A stretch of DNA of 64,000 bases from NCBI RefSeq assembly GCF_002097715.1, contig NZ_CP020737.1, positions 2,914,001-2,978,000 of the forward strand, given 5' to 3'. The notes beneath the pieces were generated by a model. The model was not told the origin of the DNA and ran no database searches. It worked only from the letters and a program-made list of their open reading frames with translations. Position 1 is the stretch's first letter. Every line of letters begins with the position of its first letter. This DNA comes from Burkholderia ubonensis subsp. mesacidophila (GTDB lineage: Bacteria; Pseudomonadota; Gammaproteobacteria; Burkholderiales; Burkholderiaceae). Positions 16,829 through 25,881 of this stretch are shown one piece after another. A program made the translations under genes and the position numbers.

Positions 16829-17017
16829 ATGCATACGACCAATTCGATCTACCTGTCCTACCTGATGATTGCGTTCGCCGTGGTCGGCTCGCTGGCGATC
16901 GGCGGGTTGCTGGCCTTCATGCGCGCGACGCACAAATATCATCCGAACCTGATCGGCGCGCTGATCGGCGCGTTGCTGTGCTTCCTGCTGATCGAGGCGT
17001 TACCCGCACTGACCTGA
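16829..17017 (+). CDS. Small two-helix membrane protein
   Basis: A 62-residue protein with two hydrophobic segments (about 8-30 and 41-58) separated by a basic turn, RATHKYHPN. GGGGAG lies five bases before the ATG, which supports translation. Its 3' end overlaps the end of the convergent epimerase-like gene by 18 bases. Family not recognised; function unknown. Confidence 0.65.
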   Translation: MHTTNSIYLSYLMIAFAVVGSLAIGGLLAFMRATHKYHPNLIGALIGALLCFLLIEALPALT

Positions 17018-18040
17018 CGCGCCGTCAGGTGCGAGCGTTTGAAGGAAATCGTCTACGGTCGGATACCGCAACGTCACGCACAATTCGCGCTTGAGCCGTG
17101 CGTTGGACAGCCGCCGCGACTCGCGCATGAACGACAGGAGCGTCGGCTCCAGCAGACGCTCGGCGTCGGCGCGGCTCACGCGCGGTGGCGGCGGCAGGCC
17201 GAACGCCTGCGCAACCCGGTCGAAATACTCCCCCATCCGCAATTCGCTGTCGTCCGACGCGTGCACGGCGCGCGACGGCCTGCCGCGCGCGGCCGCGCGC
17301 AGCAGGATCGCCGCGAGGTCGTCGGCGTGGATGTGGTTCGTATAGACGTCGTCGGCCGGCGCGAGCGCCGGCGTGCCGCGTTCGAGGCGGGCGAGCGGCA
17401 GCCGGTTCGCCGCGTAGATGCCGGGAATGCGGACGATGCGCGCCGACAGCTCGCCGCGCACGGTCGCGGCGCGCAGTTGCCGCTCCGCCGACACGCGGCG
17501 CAACGCACGCGGATTGGCGGGATTGAGCGGATGCGTTTCGTCGATGCGCGCGCCGCCGCAGTCGCCGTACACGCCGGTCGTGCTCGCGTAGACGAGCGTG
17601 GGCGCGCGAAGACCGTCGGGTACAATACGCGCTGCCCGCAAGGGCGCGCCGGCCTGCTGGAGCGCCGCGCGCGCGGCCCGCAGCCTGCCGGATGTCGGCG
17701 CGGGCTGCGCGAGCCGCCGTCGCCCGGGCACGGTCAATGCAGCAACGAGCGCACGCGTGCGCCGGTCGTCGCGGCCATCAGGCTGTGGCGGCGCGAGATG
17801 CAGGATCGTGCGCGGGGCAAGCCCCGCGAGGCGGGCCAGCGTAAACGGCCGGTCGAGGTCGCCGACGATCGGCGTCGCGCCCGCGGCGCGCAGTTCGTCA
17901 CGCCGGGCCGGATGGCTCGTCAGCGCGACGATCCGCCGGTCGCCGCGCCGCGCGCGCCATTGCGCGATGCAGCGCAGGCCGACGTCGCCGCAGCCGACGA
18001 TCAGCACGCGCGGACGGCGCAGGATTCGTGTCGCGATCAT
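17000..18040 (-). CDS. Atypical SDR / NAD-dependent epimerase-like protein
   Basis: A 346-residue Rossmann protein. The nucleotide-binding loop is VLIVGCGDVG near the N-terminus, and the block YASTTGVYGDCGG is that of the extended SDR subgroup that includes YeeZ-like proteins. The canonical YxxxK pair is not obvious, so the catalytic ability is uncertain. ATG 18040 is chosen because it begins just before the Rossmann strand, but no SD is clear and the frame is open to 18127. It is divergent from the ascD-like gene. Confidence 0.78.
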   Translation of the reverse strand: MIATRILRRPRVLIVGCGDVGLRCIAQWRARRGDRRIVALTSHPARRDELRAAGATPIVGDLDRPFTLARLAGLAPRTILHLAPPQPDGRDDRRTRALVAALTVPGRRRLAQPAPTSGRLRAARAALQQAGAPLRAARIVPDGLRAPTLVYASTTGVYGDCGGARIDETHPLNPANPRALRRVSAERQLRAATVRGELSARIVRIPGIYAANRLPLARLERGTPALAPADDVYTNHIHADDLAAILLRAAARGRPSRAVHASDDSELRMGEYFDRVAQAFGLPPPPRVSRADAERLLEPTLLSFMRESRRLSNARLKRELCVTLRYPTVDDFLQTLAPDGASGQCG

Positions 18041-18145
18041 GATGTTTGCGAAATCAGTAGCCACCGTTGCGCAACGCGCAACGGCTTGCATTGTAGCTGC
18101 CGTGCGCAACCTGCACGGTCCCCACATTTTGTTCTAGTTGGTTCT

Positions 18146-19177
18146 ATGGCATTCAACGTCACTCTCAAGCAAAGCGGCCGGCAATTCCAGGTCGAGTCGG
18201 ACGAAACCGTGCTGGCGGCCGCGCTGCGCCAGAACGTCCATCTGCCGTACGGCTGCAAGAACGGCGCGTGCGGCTCCTGCAAGGGGCAGATCGTGTCGGG
18301 CCAGATCGAGCAGGGCCCGCACGCCGCGTCGGCGCTGTCCAACGACGAGCGCACCCGCGGCCTCGCGCTGCTGTGCTGCTCGAAGGCGCAATGCGATCTC
18401 GAGATCGACGTGCGCGAGATCGCCGGCGTCGACGGGGTGCAGGTCAAGAAGCTGCCGTGCCGCATCGCCGCGCTCGAGCGCAAGGCCGACGACGTGATGG
18501 TGCTGAAGCTGCAGCTGCCGGCGAACGAGCGCCTGCAGTACCTCGCCGGCCAGTACATCGAATTCATCCTGAAGGACGGCTCGCGCCGCAGCTACTCGAT
18601 GGCGAACGCGCCGCACGAGGAAGGCCCGGTCGAGCTGCACATCCGCCACATGCCGGGCGGCAAGTTCACCGACCACGTGTTCGGCGCGATGAAGGAGCGC
18701 GACATCCTGCGCTTCGAGGGCCCGCTCGGCACGTTCTTCCTGCGCGAGGATTCCGACAAGCCGATCGTGCTGCTCGCGTCGGGCACCGGCTTCGCGCCGA
18801 TCAAGGCGATCATCGAGCACGTGAAGCACCGGGGCATCACGCGGCCGATGACGCTCTACTGGGGCGCGCGCCGCAAGAAGGACATCTACCTCGCCGAGCT
18901 CGCCGAGCAATGGGCGAGCGAGATCCCGAACTTCAAGTTCGTGCCGGTGCTGTCCGAGCCGGACGACGCCGACCAGTGGGCCGGCCGCACCGGCTTCGTC
19001 CATCGCGCGGTGATCGAGGACCTGCCGGACCTGTCGGCGCACCAGGTCTACGCGTGCGGCGCGCCGGTGATGGTCGAGTCCGCGCAGCGCGACTTCACGC
19101 AGCATCACGGGCTGCCCGCGGACGAGTTCTACGCGGACTCGTTCACGAGCGCCGCCGATCTCGCGCATCCGGTCTGA
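18146..19177 (+). CDS. ascD: [2Fe-2S] flavin reductase, AscD / CDP-6-deoxy-delta-3,4-glucoseen reductase-like
   Basis: A 343-residue electron-transfer flavoprotein: N-terminal plant-type ferredoxin domain (about 1-90; cluster ligands in GCKNGACGSCKG and LCCSKAQC), a FAD domain (RSYSMAN near 155) and a NAD domain (GTGFAPIKAI near 215). This order is that of AscD and phenol-hydroxylase-type reductases. The name follows common annotation in Burkholderia, but no deoxysugar genes are nearby, so the true partner is unknown. The ATG at 18146 begins the ferredoxin domain. Confidence 0.85.
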   Translation: MAFNVTLKQSGRQFQVESDETVLAAALRQNVHLPYGCKNGACGSCKGQIVSGQIEQGPHAASALSNDERTRGLALLCCSKAQCDLEIDVREIAGVDGVQVKKLPCRIAALERKADDVMVLKLQLPANERLQYLAGQYIEFILKDGSRRSYSMANAPHEEGPVELHIRHMPGGKFTDHVFGAMKERDILRFEGPLGTFFLREDSDKPIVLLASGTGFAPIKAIIEHVKHRGITRPMTLYWGARRKKDIYLAELAEQWASEIPNFKFVPVLSEPDDADQWAGRTGFVHRAVIEDLPDLSAHQVYACGAPVMVESAQRDFTQHHGLPADEFYADSFTSAADLAHPV

Positions 19178-19261
19178 GCCCCGGCCGGCGCCCGCGCCCC
19201 GCACACCGCCGCGACACATTTGTTGCATCGCGGCGGTTTACAGTGGGACGCGGGATGCCGT

Positions 19262-19357
19262 ATGCTTGCGCACATGAACCGCTTCCTGTCCACTCTCCGA
19301 CGTCGCCGCTCGCCGCTCCGCCCGGATGCCGCCGGCTCGTCACGGACTCGCGCGTAA
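19262..19357 (+). CDS. Putative Arg-rich leader peptide of argD
   Basis: A 31-codon frame ([12 protein letters not shown], then four Arg at 13-16) with Arg also at 7, 20, 28 and 30: eight Arg in 31 codons. Two of the four clustered codons (CGA, CGT) are ones that GC-rich genomes use sparingly. GGGA lies six bases before ATG 19262; an internal in-frame ATG at 19274 would give 27 residues. It ends 46 bases before a strong terminator that precedes argD. The position and composition suggest an attenuation leader. Translation itself is not proven. Confidence 0.55.
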   Translation: MLAHMNRFLSTLRRRRSPLRPDAAGSSRTRA

Positions 19358-19431
19358 CCCCTACCCCGCTTCACCGGTTACGCACAAGCTGTTCGAACCA
19401 CCCAGCCACGGCATCTACCGTGGCTTTTTTT
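19352..19431 (+). promoter_or_regulatory. Putative arginine attenuator before argD
   Basis: Three elements are seen. A perfect 8-bp hairpin pairs 19352-19359 with 19376-19383 and includes the leader stop codon. An intrinsic terminator has arms AGCCACGG (19404-19411) and CCGTGGCT (19418-19425) followed by a T-run to 19431. Inside the leader frame, CCG-GGCT at 19329-19337 can pair, with a small internal loop, with the terminator's first arm. Ribosome stalling at the Arg codons would leave this competitor free. The model is inference; the terminator is clear. Confidence 0.6.
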
Positions 19432-19472
19432 ATTGCCTGTTTCCCTTTGACCGCCAGCAGGAGTCTGCCGCC

Positions 19473-20657
19473 ATGCCCCTGAACGATTATCCGATCGACT
19501 CGCTGATGTACATCACGACCCGCCCCGACATCGTGTTCACGCACGGCAAGGGTTCATGGATCTACGATCACACCGGCAAGCGTTATCTGGATTTCATCCA
19601 GGGCTGGGCGGTCAACAGCCTCGGCCACTGCAACGACGGCGTCGTCGAGGCGCTCAAGTCGCAGGCTGAAACGCTGCTGAACCCGTCGCCGGCGTTCTAC
19701 AACGAGCCGATGGCGAAGCTCGCGGGCCTGCTCACGCAGCACAGCGCGTTCGACAAGGTGTTCTTCACGAACAGCGGCGCCGAAGCGAACGAAGGCGCGA
19801 TCAAGCTCGCGCGCAAGTGGGGCCGCAAGTTCAAGGACGGCGCATACGAGATCATCACGTTCGACCACGGCTTCCACGGCCGCACGCTCGCGACGATGTC
19901 GGCGAGCGGCAAGCCGGGCTGGGACACGCTGTACGCGCCGCAGGTGCCGGGCTTCCCGAAGGCCGAGCTGAACAACATCGAGTCGGTCGAGAAGCTGATC
20001 AACGGGAAGACCGTCGCGGTGATGCTCGAGCCGATCCAGGGCGAAGGCGGGGTGATCCCCGCGACGCGCGAATTCATGCGCGCGCTGCGCGCGCTGACGA
20101 AGCAGCACAACCTGCTGCTGATCGTCGACGAAGTGCAGAGCGGCTGCGGCCGCGCGGGCACGCTGTTCGCGTACGAGCTCGCCGACATCGAGCCGGACAT
20201 CATGACGCTCGGCAAGGGCATCGGCAGCGGCGTGCCGCTCGCGGCGCTGCTGTCGAAGGCCGAGGTCGCGGTGTTCGAGGCGGGCGACCAGGGCGGCACC
20301 TACAACGGCAACCCGCTGATGACGGCGGCAGGCTATTCGGTGATCTCGCAGCTCGTCGCGCCCGGCTTCCTCGAAGGCGTGCGCGCGCGCAGCGAATACC
20401 TGAAGCGCAAGCTGCTCGATCTGTCGGATGAGCGCGGCTTCGAGGGCGAGCGCGGCGAGGGCCTGCTGCGCGCGCTGCTGCTCGGCAAGGACATCGGTCC
20501 GCAGATCGTCGAGAAGGCGCGCGAGATGCAGCCGGACGGCCTGCTGCTCAACGCGGCGCGCCCGAACCTGCTGCGCTTCATGCCCGCGCTGAACGTGACG
20601 ACCGAGGAAATCGACCAGATGATGGCGATGCTGCGGTCGATTCTCGACACGCTCTGA
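19473..20657 (+). CDS. argD: Acetylornithine aminotransferase ArgD
   Basis: PLP-dependent class III aminotransferase that converts N-acetylglutamate semialdehyde to N-acetylornithine in arginine synthesis; homologues also act on succinyl-diaminopimelate. The 394-residue protein has the PLP lysine at Lys248 (TLGKGIGSG), the DEVQSGCGR block at 219-227, and [10 protein letters not shown] at 100-109. AGGAG lies nine bases before ATG 19473. The arginine-rich leader upstream supports an arginine role. The GNAT gene follows after 12 bases and may be cotranscribed. Confidence 0.9.
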   Translation: MPLNDYPIDSLMYITTRPDIVFTHGKGSWIYDHTGKRYLDFIQGWAVNSLGHCNDGVVEALKSQAETLLNPSPAFYNEPMAKLAGLLTQHSAFDKVFFTNSGAEANEGAIKLARKWGRKFKDGAYEIITFDHGFHGRTLATMSASGKPGWDTLYAPQVPGFPKAELNNIESVEKLINGKTVAVMLEPIQGEGGVIPATREFMRALRALTKQHNLLLIVDEVQSGCGRAGTLFAYELADIEPDIMTLGKGIGSGVPLAALLSKAEVAVFEAGDQGGTYNGNPLMTAAGYSVISQLVAPGFLEGVRARSEYLKRKLLDLSDERGFEGERGEGLLRALLLGKDIGPQIVEKAREMQPDGLLLNAARPNLLRFMPALNVTTEEIDQMMAMLRSILDTL

Positions 20658-20669
20658 GGAGTCCGCGCG

Positions 20670-21125
20670 ATGGATGCCGCCGCCGATGCAGTCGCTATCC
20701 GCCCGTTCGAGCGCGCCGACACCGATGCCGTACTCGCGGTGTGGCATGACGCGTTTCCGCAGTACGACGAGGCCGGCGCGCCGCTGCACCGCGATCCGCT
20801 GCGATCGATCGAGCTGAAGGTCGCGACGCAGCCGGAGCTGTTCTTCGTCGCGGTCAGCGGCGCACGCGTCGTGGGCACGCTGATGGCGGGCTTCGACGGG
20901 CATCGCGGCTGGCTGTACTCGTTCGGCGTCGCGCACGATGCGCGCCGGCTCGGCGTCGGCCGCGCGCTGATCGCCCATGCGGAAGCCGCGCTCGCCGCGC
21001 GCGGCTGCCTGAAGGTCAACCTGCAGGTACTGCCCGGCAACGACGACGCGTGCCGCTTCTACGCGGCGCTCGGCTATCGCGTCGAGGAGCGCATTTCGTT
21101 CGGCAAGACGCTGCCGGCGGCGTGA
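20670..21125 (+). CDS. GNAT family N-acetyltransferase
   Basis: A 151-residue acetyl-CoA-dependent transferase with the GNAT fold: the acetyl-CoA loop appears as ARRLGVGRALIAHAE (about 91-105), and NDDACRFYAALGYR (about 126-139) is the family's C-terminal block, as in YpeA-like proteins. The substrate is unknown. It starts 12 bases after argD, so it is probably in the same transcript, but a link to arginine synthesis is only suggested by position. Confidence 0.88.
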   Translation: MDAAADAVAIRPFERADTDAVLAVWHDAFPQYDEAGAPLHRDPLRSIELKVATQPELFFVAVSGARVVGTLMAGFDGHRGWLYSFGVAHDARRLGVGRALIAHAEAALAARGCLKVNLQVLPGNDDACRFYAALGYRVEERISFGKTLPAA

Positions 21126-21155
21126 CGCGCACGCCGGCAGCGTCGGCGGCCGGCG

Positions 21156-21827
21156 TCAGTGCGTGATCGGCTCCGCGCCCGGCAGCGGATTGCCGAGCGC
21201 GTCGGTCGGCACCGCCTGCTGCTCGAACGCGGCGAAATACGCGGCCCACTGCGTCGCGCTCACGCGCACGATCAGCGCGCCGTCCTGCCAGATGTCGTTG
21301 TGGTCGTTGTGGTCGTCGCCCGCGCGACGCAGGAAGTGCGGGCCCGACGAGCCCTGGTTCATGTGCGTGTCGTGGATGCCGTTGCCTTCGACGTACGTGC
21401 GGCCGAACACGACCACGTCGAGCCCCTGCGACTGCGCGGCATCGACGAGCCGCAGCAGCGACGGAATCGGCTCCGGGTGCTCGCTGCCGTCCATCACGTC
21501 GCTCGCGCGCCACGCGCCGGTCTCGTTCAGGATGTCGCTGCGCAGGTAGTCGAGCGCAGGCAGCGCGGCCTGCCCCGTCAGATCGGCAAAGCCCTCCGTG
21601 GCGTCAGCGAGCGTCTGCGTGATCGGGTGGTGGAAGTCGTAGACCAGCTTGTAGTTCAACAGGTCGTCGGCGTCGTTGGTGCCGACGTTGATCGCGACGT
21701 CCCAGTCGCCATCCGGCAGCGCGAGCGTCAGGTGGATGTGATACTGGATCTCGCCGCCGTGCGGCAACGCCTTCAGCCCTGCCACCGCCTTGACCTTCGC
21801 CTTCACGAATCCGTAATCCAGGCTCAT
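21156..21827 (-). CDS. DUF2278 (YukJ-like) protein
   Basis: A 223-residue cytosolic protein of the DUF2278 / YukJ family, starting MSLDYGFVKAKV with conserved blocks QYHIHL and GNGIHDTHMNQGS. The conserved His and Asp residues suggest a metal site or hydrolase-like fold, but the function is unknown. It lies convergent to the GNAT gene with 30 bases between stops, where a GC-rich inverted repeat (21129-21154) may end transcription. Confidence 0.85.
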   Translation of the reverse strand: MSLDYGFVKAKVKAVAGLKALPHGGEIQYHIHLTLALPDGDWDVAINVGTNDADDLLNYKLVYDFHHPITQTLADATEGFADLTGQAALPALDYLRSDILNETGAWRASDVMDGSEHPEPIPSLLRLVDAAQSQGLDVVVFGRTYVEGNGIHDTHMNQGSSGPHFLRRAGDDHNDHNDIWQDGALIVRVSATQWAAYFAAFEQQAVPTDALGNPLPGAEPITH

Positions 21828-21935
21828 GCGTGTTCTCCGTGTGCCGATGGGCTGCCCATGCTACGCCGCGTGCATGTCGATTTGCGGACGGCCGGTTGCG
21901 GACGGCCGTTTGCCCCACGGATGGCGCGCGCCATG

Positions 21936-21970
21936 AAAAAAGGCCGTCACGGCGAACCGTGACAGCCTTT
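21936..21970 (-). terminator. Terminator of the liv operon
   Basis: On the minus strand a hairpin (arms 21970-21957 side and 21952-21942 side, one mismatch, short loop) is followed by a run of six T. It lies 44 bases after the livF stop. Confidence 0.88.
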
Positions 21971-22013
21971 CGAAAGCCCTTGCGCGCCGCCTGCGGCGAC
22001 GCGCGGGGCCCGT

Positions 22014-22730
22014 TCATTCGCCCAGATACGCTGCCCGCACCTTCGGGTCGTCGAGCATCTTCTTCGCGTCGCCTTCCATCGTGACCGTGCCCGAATCCAT
22101 CACGTAGCCGCGGTCGGCCGCCTGCAGCGCGAGGCGCGCGTTCTGCTCGACGAGCAGCACCGTGATGCCCTCCTTCGAGATCGTGCGCACCACTTCGAAG
22201 ATCTTCTCGACCATGATCGGCGACAGGCCCATCGACGGCTCGTCGAGCAGCAGCAGCTTGGGCTTGGAGAGGATCGCGCGCGACATCGCGAGCATCTGCT
22301 GCTCGCCGCCGGACAGCGTGCCGGCGAGCTGCGTCGCGCGCTCCTTCAGGCGCGGGAAGAAGCCGAACATCCGGTCGACGTCGCGCTTGATCTGCTCCGT
22401 GTCGTTGCGCAGATACGCGCCCATCTGCATGTTCTCGATGATCGACATCCGCGCGAAGATCCCGCGGCCTTCCGGCACCATCGCGAGGCCGTGCTTCAGC
22501 AGTTCGTGCGTCGGCACGCCCTTGATCGACTTGCCGTCGTACTCGATGTCGCCCGCCGAGTACGGCTTCAGGCCCGTGATCGCCTTCATCGTCGTGGTCT
22601 TGCCTGCGCCGTTCGCGCCGATCAGCGTCACGAGCTCGCCCTGGCGGACTTCCATGTCAACGCCCTTGACGGCCTGGATCCCGCCGTAGTTGACCTGCAA
22701 GCCCTTGATTTTCAACATTGCCGCTGCCAT
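22014..22730 (-). CDS. livF: Branched-chain amino acid ABC transporter ATPase LivF
   Basis: One of the two ATPases of the branched-chain amino acid importer. The 238-residue protein has Walker A GANGAGKTT, signature LSGGEQQ and Walker B LLLLDEPSMG. Its ATG shares a base with the livG stop codon, so translation is coupled. An internal start at MLKIKGLQV four codons later is also possible. It is the last gene of the leftward liv operon. Confidence 0.95.
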   Translation of the reverse strand: MAAAMLKIKGLQVNYGGIQAVKGVDMEVRQGELVTLIGANGAGKTTTMKAITGLKPYSAGDIEYDGKSIKGVPTHELLKHGLAMVPEGRGIFARMSIIENMQMGAYLRNDTEQIKRDVDRMFGFFPRLKERATQLAGTLSGGEQQMLAMSRAILSKPKLLLLDEPSMGLSPIMVEKIFEVVRTISKEGITVLLVEQNARLALQAADRGYVMDSGTVTMEGDAKKMLDDPKVRAAYLGE

Positions 22731-23506
22731 CAGTGCACCCCTGCGCCGAGATATGCCTCAATCACCTTCGGGTTCTTCTGCACGTCCTGCGGCAGACCCT
22801 CGGCGATCACCTTGCCGTAATCGAGCACCGTCATCCGGTTGCACAATCCCATCACGAGCTTCACGTCGTGCTCGATCAGCAGGATCGTGCGGCCGTCCGA
22901 ACGGATCTTGTCGAGCAGGCGCGTCAGTTCCACTTTCTCCGTTGCGTTCATCCCCGCCGCCGGCTCGTCGAGCGCGAGCAGCTTCGGATCGGTCGCGAGC
23001 GCGCGCGCGATTTCCAGGCGGCGCTGGTGGCCGTACGACAGGTTGCGCGACGTGTAGTCGGCATACTGCAGCACGCCGACGTATTCGAGCAGTTCGATCG
23101 CGCGCTCCTTGATCTCGCGCTCTTCCTGGCGTTCCGCCGGCGTCTGGAACACCGCGCCGAGCAGCCCGTGCTTGGTGCGCACGTGGCGGCCCACCATCAC
23201 GTTCTCGAGGGCCGTCATCCCGCCGAACAGGCGGATGTTCTGGAACGTGCGTGCGATGCCCGTCTTCGCGACCTGGTGCACCGCGGTCGGCTTGTATTCC
23301 GCGCCGTCCAGCCTGAATTCGCCGGAGTCCGGCGTGTACAGGCCCGTGATCACGTTGAAGAACGTCGTCTTGCCGGCGCCGTTCGGGCCGATCAGGCCGT
23401 AGATCTCGCCTTCCTTGATCTCGAGGCCGACGTCGGACAGCGCCTGCAGGCCGCCGAAGCGCTTGTTCACGCCTTTCACGGACAGTCGGATTTGCTTGTC
23501 GCTCAT
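22730..23506 (-). CDS. livG: Branched-chain amino acid ABC transporter ATPase LivG
   Basis: Second ATPase of the liv importer. The 258-residue protein starts MSDKQIRLSVKGVNKRFGG and carries Walker A GPNGAGKTT, signature LSYGHQRR and Walker B LLALDEPAAGMN, all typical of LivG, with the LivG-specific C-terminus ending in IEAYLG. The start at 23506 has a GGAGAAAC-type SD; the frame is open upstream but without conserved sequence. Confidence 0.95.
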   Translation of the reverse strand: MSDKQIRLSVKGVNKRFGGLQALSDVGLEIKEGEIYGLIGPNGAGKTTFFNVITGLYTPDSGEFRLDGAEYKPTAVHQVAKTGIARTFQNIRLFGGMTALENVMVGRHVRTKHGLLGAVFQTPAERQEEREIKERAIELLEYVGVLQYADYTSRNLSYGHQRRLEIARALATDPKLLALDEPAAGMNATEKVELTRLLDKIRSDGRTILLIEHDVKLVMGLCNRMTVLDYGKVIAEGLPQDVQKNPKVIEAYLGAGVH

Positions 23507-23534
23507 GTGTGTTTCTCCTTCCGCTGTCGATCCG

Positions 23535-24701
23535 TTACGCGCGCGCCGACTTGGCGCTGCGCTTCGCGAGTTTCGCGATCTTGTCCTCATGCTTCGGCGC
23601 CGGCCACAGGCCTTCCGAGCGATACAGCATGATGACCACCATCGCGAGGCCGTACAGCGCCTGGCGGATCACTTCGGTATCCACGACTTCATGGCCGAAC
23701 ACGGCGTTCTGCAGCGGGCCCATCGTCGAACGGAGGAATTCCGGGAAGATCGCGAGCAGCACCGCGCCGAGGATCACGCCCGGGATGTGGCCCATGCCGC
23801 CCAGCACCACGCAGGCCAGCACGACGATCGATTCCCAGAACGTGAACGACTCAGGCGACACGAAGCCCTGGAACGAGCCGAACATCGCGCCCGACAGGCC
23901 GCCGAACGACGCGCCCATCGCGAACGCGAGCAGCTTCACGTTGCGGGTGTTGATGCCCATCGCCTTCGCCGCGATCTCGTCCTCGCGGATCGCCGCCCAT
24001 GCGCGGCCGATGCGCGAGTGCTGCAGGCGCGTACACGTCCAGATCACCAGCAGCGCGCACAGCACGAACAGGTAGTAGTACATGTAGACCGACGGCAGCT
24101 GGATGCCGAACAGCGAGTGCGTCTGCGCGAGGCTGAAGTCGCCGGCGTGCACCGGATCGATCCCCGTGATCCCCTTCGGGCCGTTCGTGATGTTCACCGG
24201 ACGATCGAGGTTGTTCATGAAGATCCGCACGATCTCACCGAAGCCCAGCGTGACGATCGCGAGGTAGTCGCCGCGCAGCCGCAGCGTCGGCGCACCGAGC
24301 AGGATCCCGAACATCGCGGCAATCGCCATCGCGATCGGCACGATGAGCAGGAACGGCACGTGCAGCCCGCCGGGCGCGAGGTTCGCGATCCACTCGAACT
24401 GCGTGGTCAGGTGCGGCGAGGACAACAACGCCGCCGTGTACGCGCCCACCGCGTAGAACGCGATGTAGCCCAAGTCCAGCAGGCCGGCAAAGCCGACCAC
24501 AACGTTCAGGCCGAGCGCGAGCATCACGTACAGCATCGCGAAGTCGAGCACGCGGACCCAGTAGTTGCCGCCCGCTGCGCCGATGATGATCGGCGCGGCA
24601 ATCACGAACGCCGCCGTGAGGATGCCGATGGTGACGGTCTTCGCGGTGTTGCGTTCTTCGACGAGCGTCGTCGAGGTTTCGATCGGTTGAATGGATGTCA
24701 T
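23535..24701 (-). CDS. livM: Branched-chain amino acid ABC transporter permease LivM
   Basis: Inner-membrane permease with about ten hydrophobic segments over 388 residues. The cytoplasmic coupling sequence for the ATPases is recognisable as AIREDEIAAKAMGINTRNVK. It lies between livH and livG in the usual order. The C-terminus is Lys/Ala-rich and somewhat longer than average. Confidence 0.94.
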   Translation of the reverse strand: MTSIQPIETSTTLVEERNTAKTVTIGILTAAFVIAAPIIIGAAGGNYWVRVLDFAMLYVMLALGLNVVVGFAGLLDLGYIAFYAVGAYTAALLSSPHLTTQFEWIANLAPGGLHVPFLLIVPIAMAIAAMFGILLGAPTLRLRGDYLAIVTLGFGEIVRIFMNNLDRPVNITNGPKGITGIDPVHAGDFSLAQTHSLFGIQLPSVYMYYYLFVLCALLVIWTCTRLQHSRIGRAWAAIREDEIAAKAMGINTRNVKLLAFAMGASFGGLSGAMFGSFQGFVSPESFTFWESIVVLACVVLGGMGHIPGVILGAVLLAIFPEFLRSTMGPLQNAVFGHEVVDTEVIRQALYGLAMVVIMLYRSEGLWPAPKHEDKIAKLAKRSAKSARA

Positions 24702-24719
24702 GTTCTTGCTCCCCTTCCG

Positions 24720-25670
24720 TTACGCGCGGTCCGCGACACGTTCGCCCAGCAGGCCGGACGGACGGAACACGAGGACGATGATCAGCACGATGAAGGCAAA
24801 CACGTCCTGGTAGTTGCTGCCGAACACGCCGCCCGTCAGATTGCCGATGTAGCCTGCGCCCAGCTGCTCGATGAGACCGAGCACCACCCCGCCGACCATC
24901 GCGCCCGCGAGGTTGCCGATGCCGCCCAGCACCGCGGCCGTGAAGGCCTTCATGCCCGGGATGAAACCCATGTAGAAGTGCACGTTGCCGTACTCCGACG
25001 CGATCATCACGCCGGCGAGCGCCGCGAGCGCCGAGCCGATCATGAAGGTCGCCGAGATCACGAAGTTCGGGTTCACGCCCATCAGGCTGGCGGTGTTCGG
25101 GCTTTCGGCGATCGCGCGCATCGCGCGGCCGAGCTTGGTCTTGTGCACGAGCAGCAGCAGGCCGCCCATCACGAGGAACGCGACGGCGATGATCACGATT
25201 TCGGTCATCGAGATCACGGCGCCCGGCGTCGTGTCGGTGGCCTTGATCACGTTGATCGGGTCGGTCGGCAGCAGCTGCGGGAACGGCAGCGGGTTGCGCG
25301 ACCAGATGATCATCGCGGCGGTCTGCAGCAGGATCGACACGCCGATCGCGGTGATCAGCGGCGCGAGACGCGGCGCACGGCGCAGCGGCCGGTACGCGAC
25401 CCGCTCGATCGTGTAGCCGACGACGGCGCACACGATCGCGGCGATGCCCAGGCCGATCGTCAGTGTCGCGACGTTGCCAAGCTGCGGGAAATGGTTTTGC
25501 AGCACGGTGATCGCGGAAAGCGCGACCATCGCGCCGATCATCAGCACATCGCCGTGCGCGAAGTTGATGATGCCGAGAATGCCGTACACCATCGTGTAGC
25601 CCAACGCGATGATGGCGTAGACACTGCCGAGCACCAGCCCGTTGAGGATCTGCTGGACGAAAATATCCAT
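24720..25670 (-). CDS. livH: Branched-chain amino acid ABC transporter permease LivH
   Basis: Inner-membrane permease of the liv system, 316 residues with about eight hydrophobic segments. The N-terminus (MDIFVQQILNGLVLGSVYA) and the block IINFAHGDVLMIGA are hallmarks of LivH. It starts 211 bases downstream of livJ, and that gap has no gene and no convincing terminator, so livJ and livH may be cotranscribed. Confidence 0.95.
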   Translation of the reverse strand: MDIFVQQILNGLVLGSVYAIIALGYTMVYGILGIINFAHGDVLMIGAMVALSAITVLQNHFPQLGNVATLTIGLGIAAIVCAVVGYTIERVAYRPLRRAPRLAPLITAIGVSILLQTAAMIIWSRNPLPFPQLLPTDPINVIKATDTTPGAVISMTEIVIIAVAFLVMGGLLLLVHKTKLGRAMRAIAESPNTASLMGVNPNFVISATFMIGSALAALAGVMIASEYGNVHFYMGFIPGMKAFTAAVLGGIGNLAGAMVGGVVLGLIEQLGAGYIGNLTGGVFGSNYQDVFAFIVLIIVLVFRPSGLLGERVADRA

Positions 25671-25881
25671 TTAAAGCTCCTTGGCCCGTGCTGCCGGATG
25701 AGGCTGCGCCCCGCGGGTAAGCGGAGAATCACGTCGTCTCGGCGGCACTGCGTGTACTAGAAAAGACCGGTAAGGGTGGATCGTCCCGGCGTGCGCCGCC
25801 CGGCCTGTACGGCCGGACCTGCCGCCGGAGCGGATACAGAAACGGCACCGCACTGTTCCGGCGCCGTCACGAGTCCTGTCG

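Noticed and set aside
19255..19482. A 75-codon frame starting ATG 19255 before argD
   Set aside because: It overlaps the argD start out of frame and crosses the terminator; composition is random. The Arg-rich frame in the other register is the better leader candidate.
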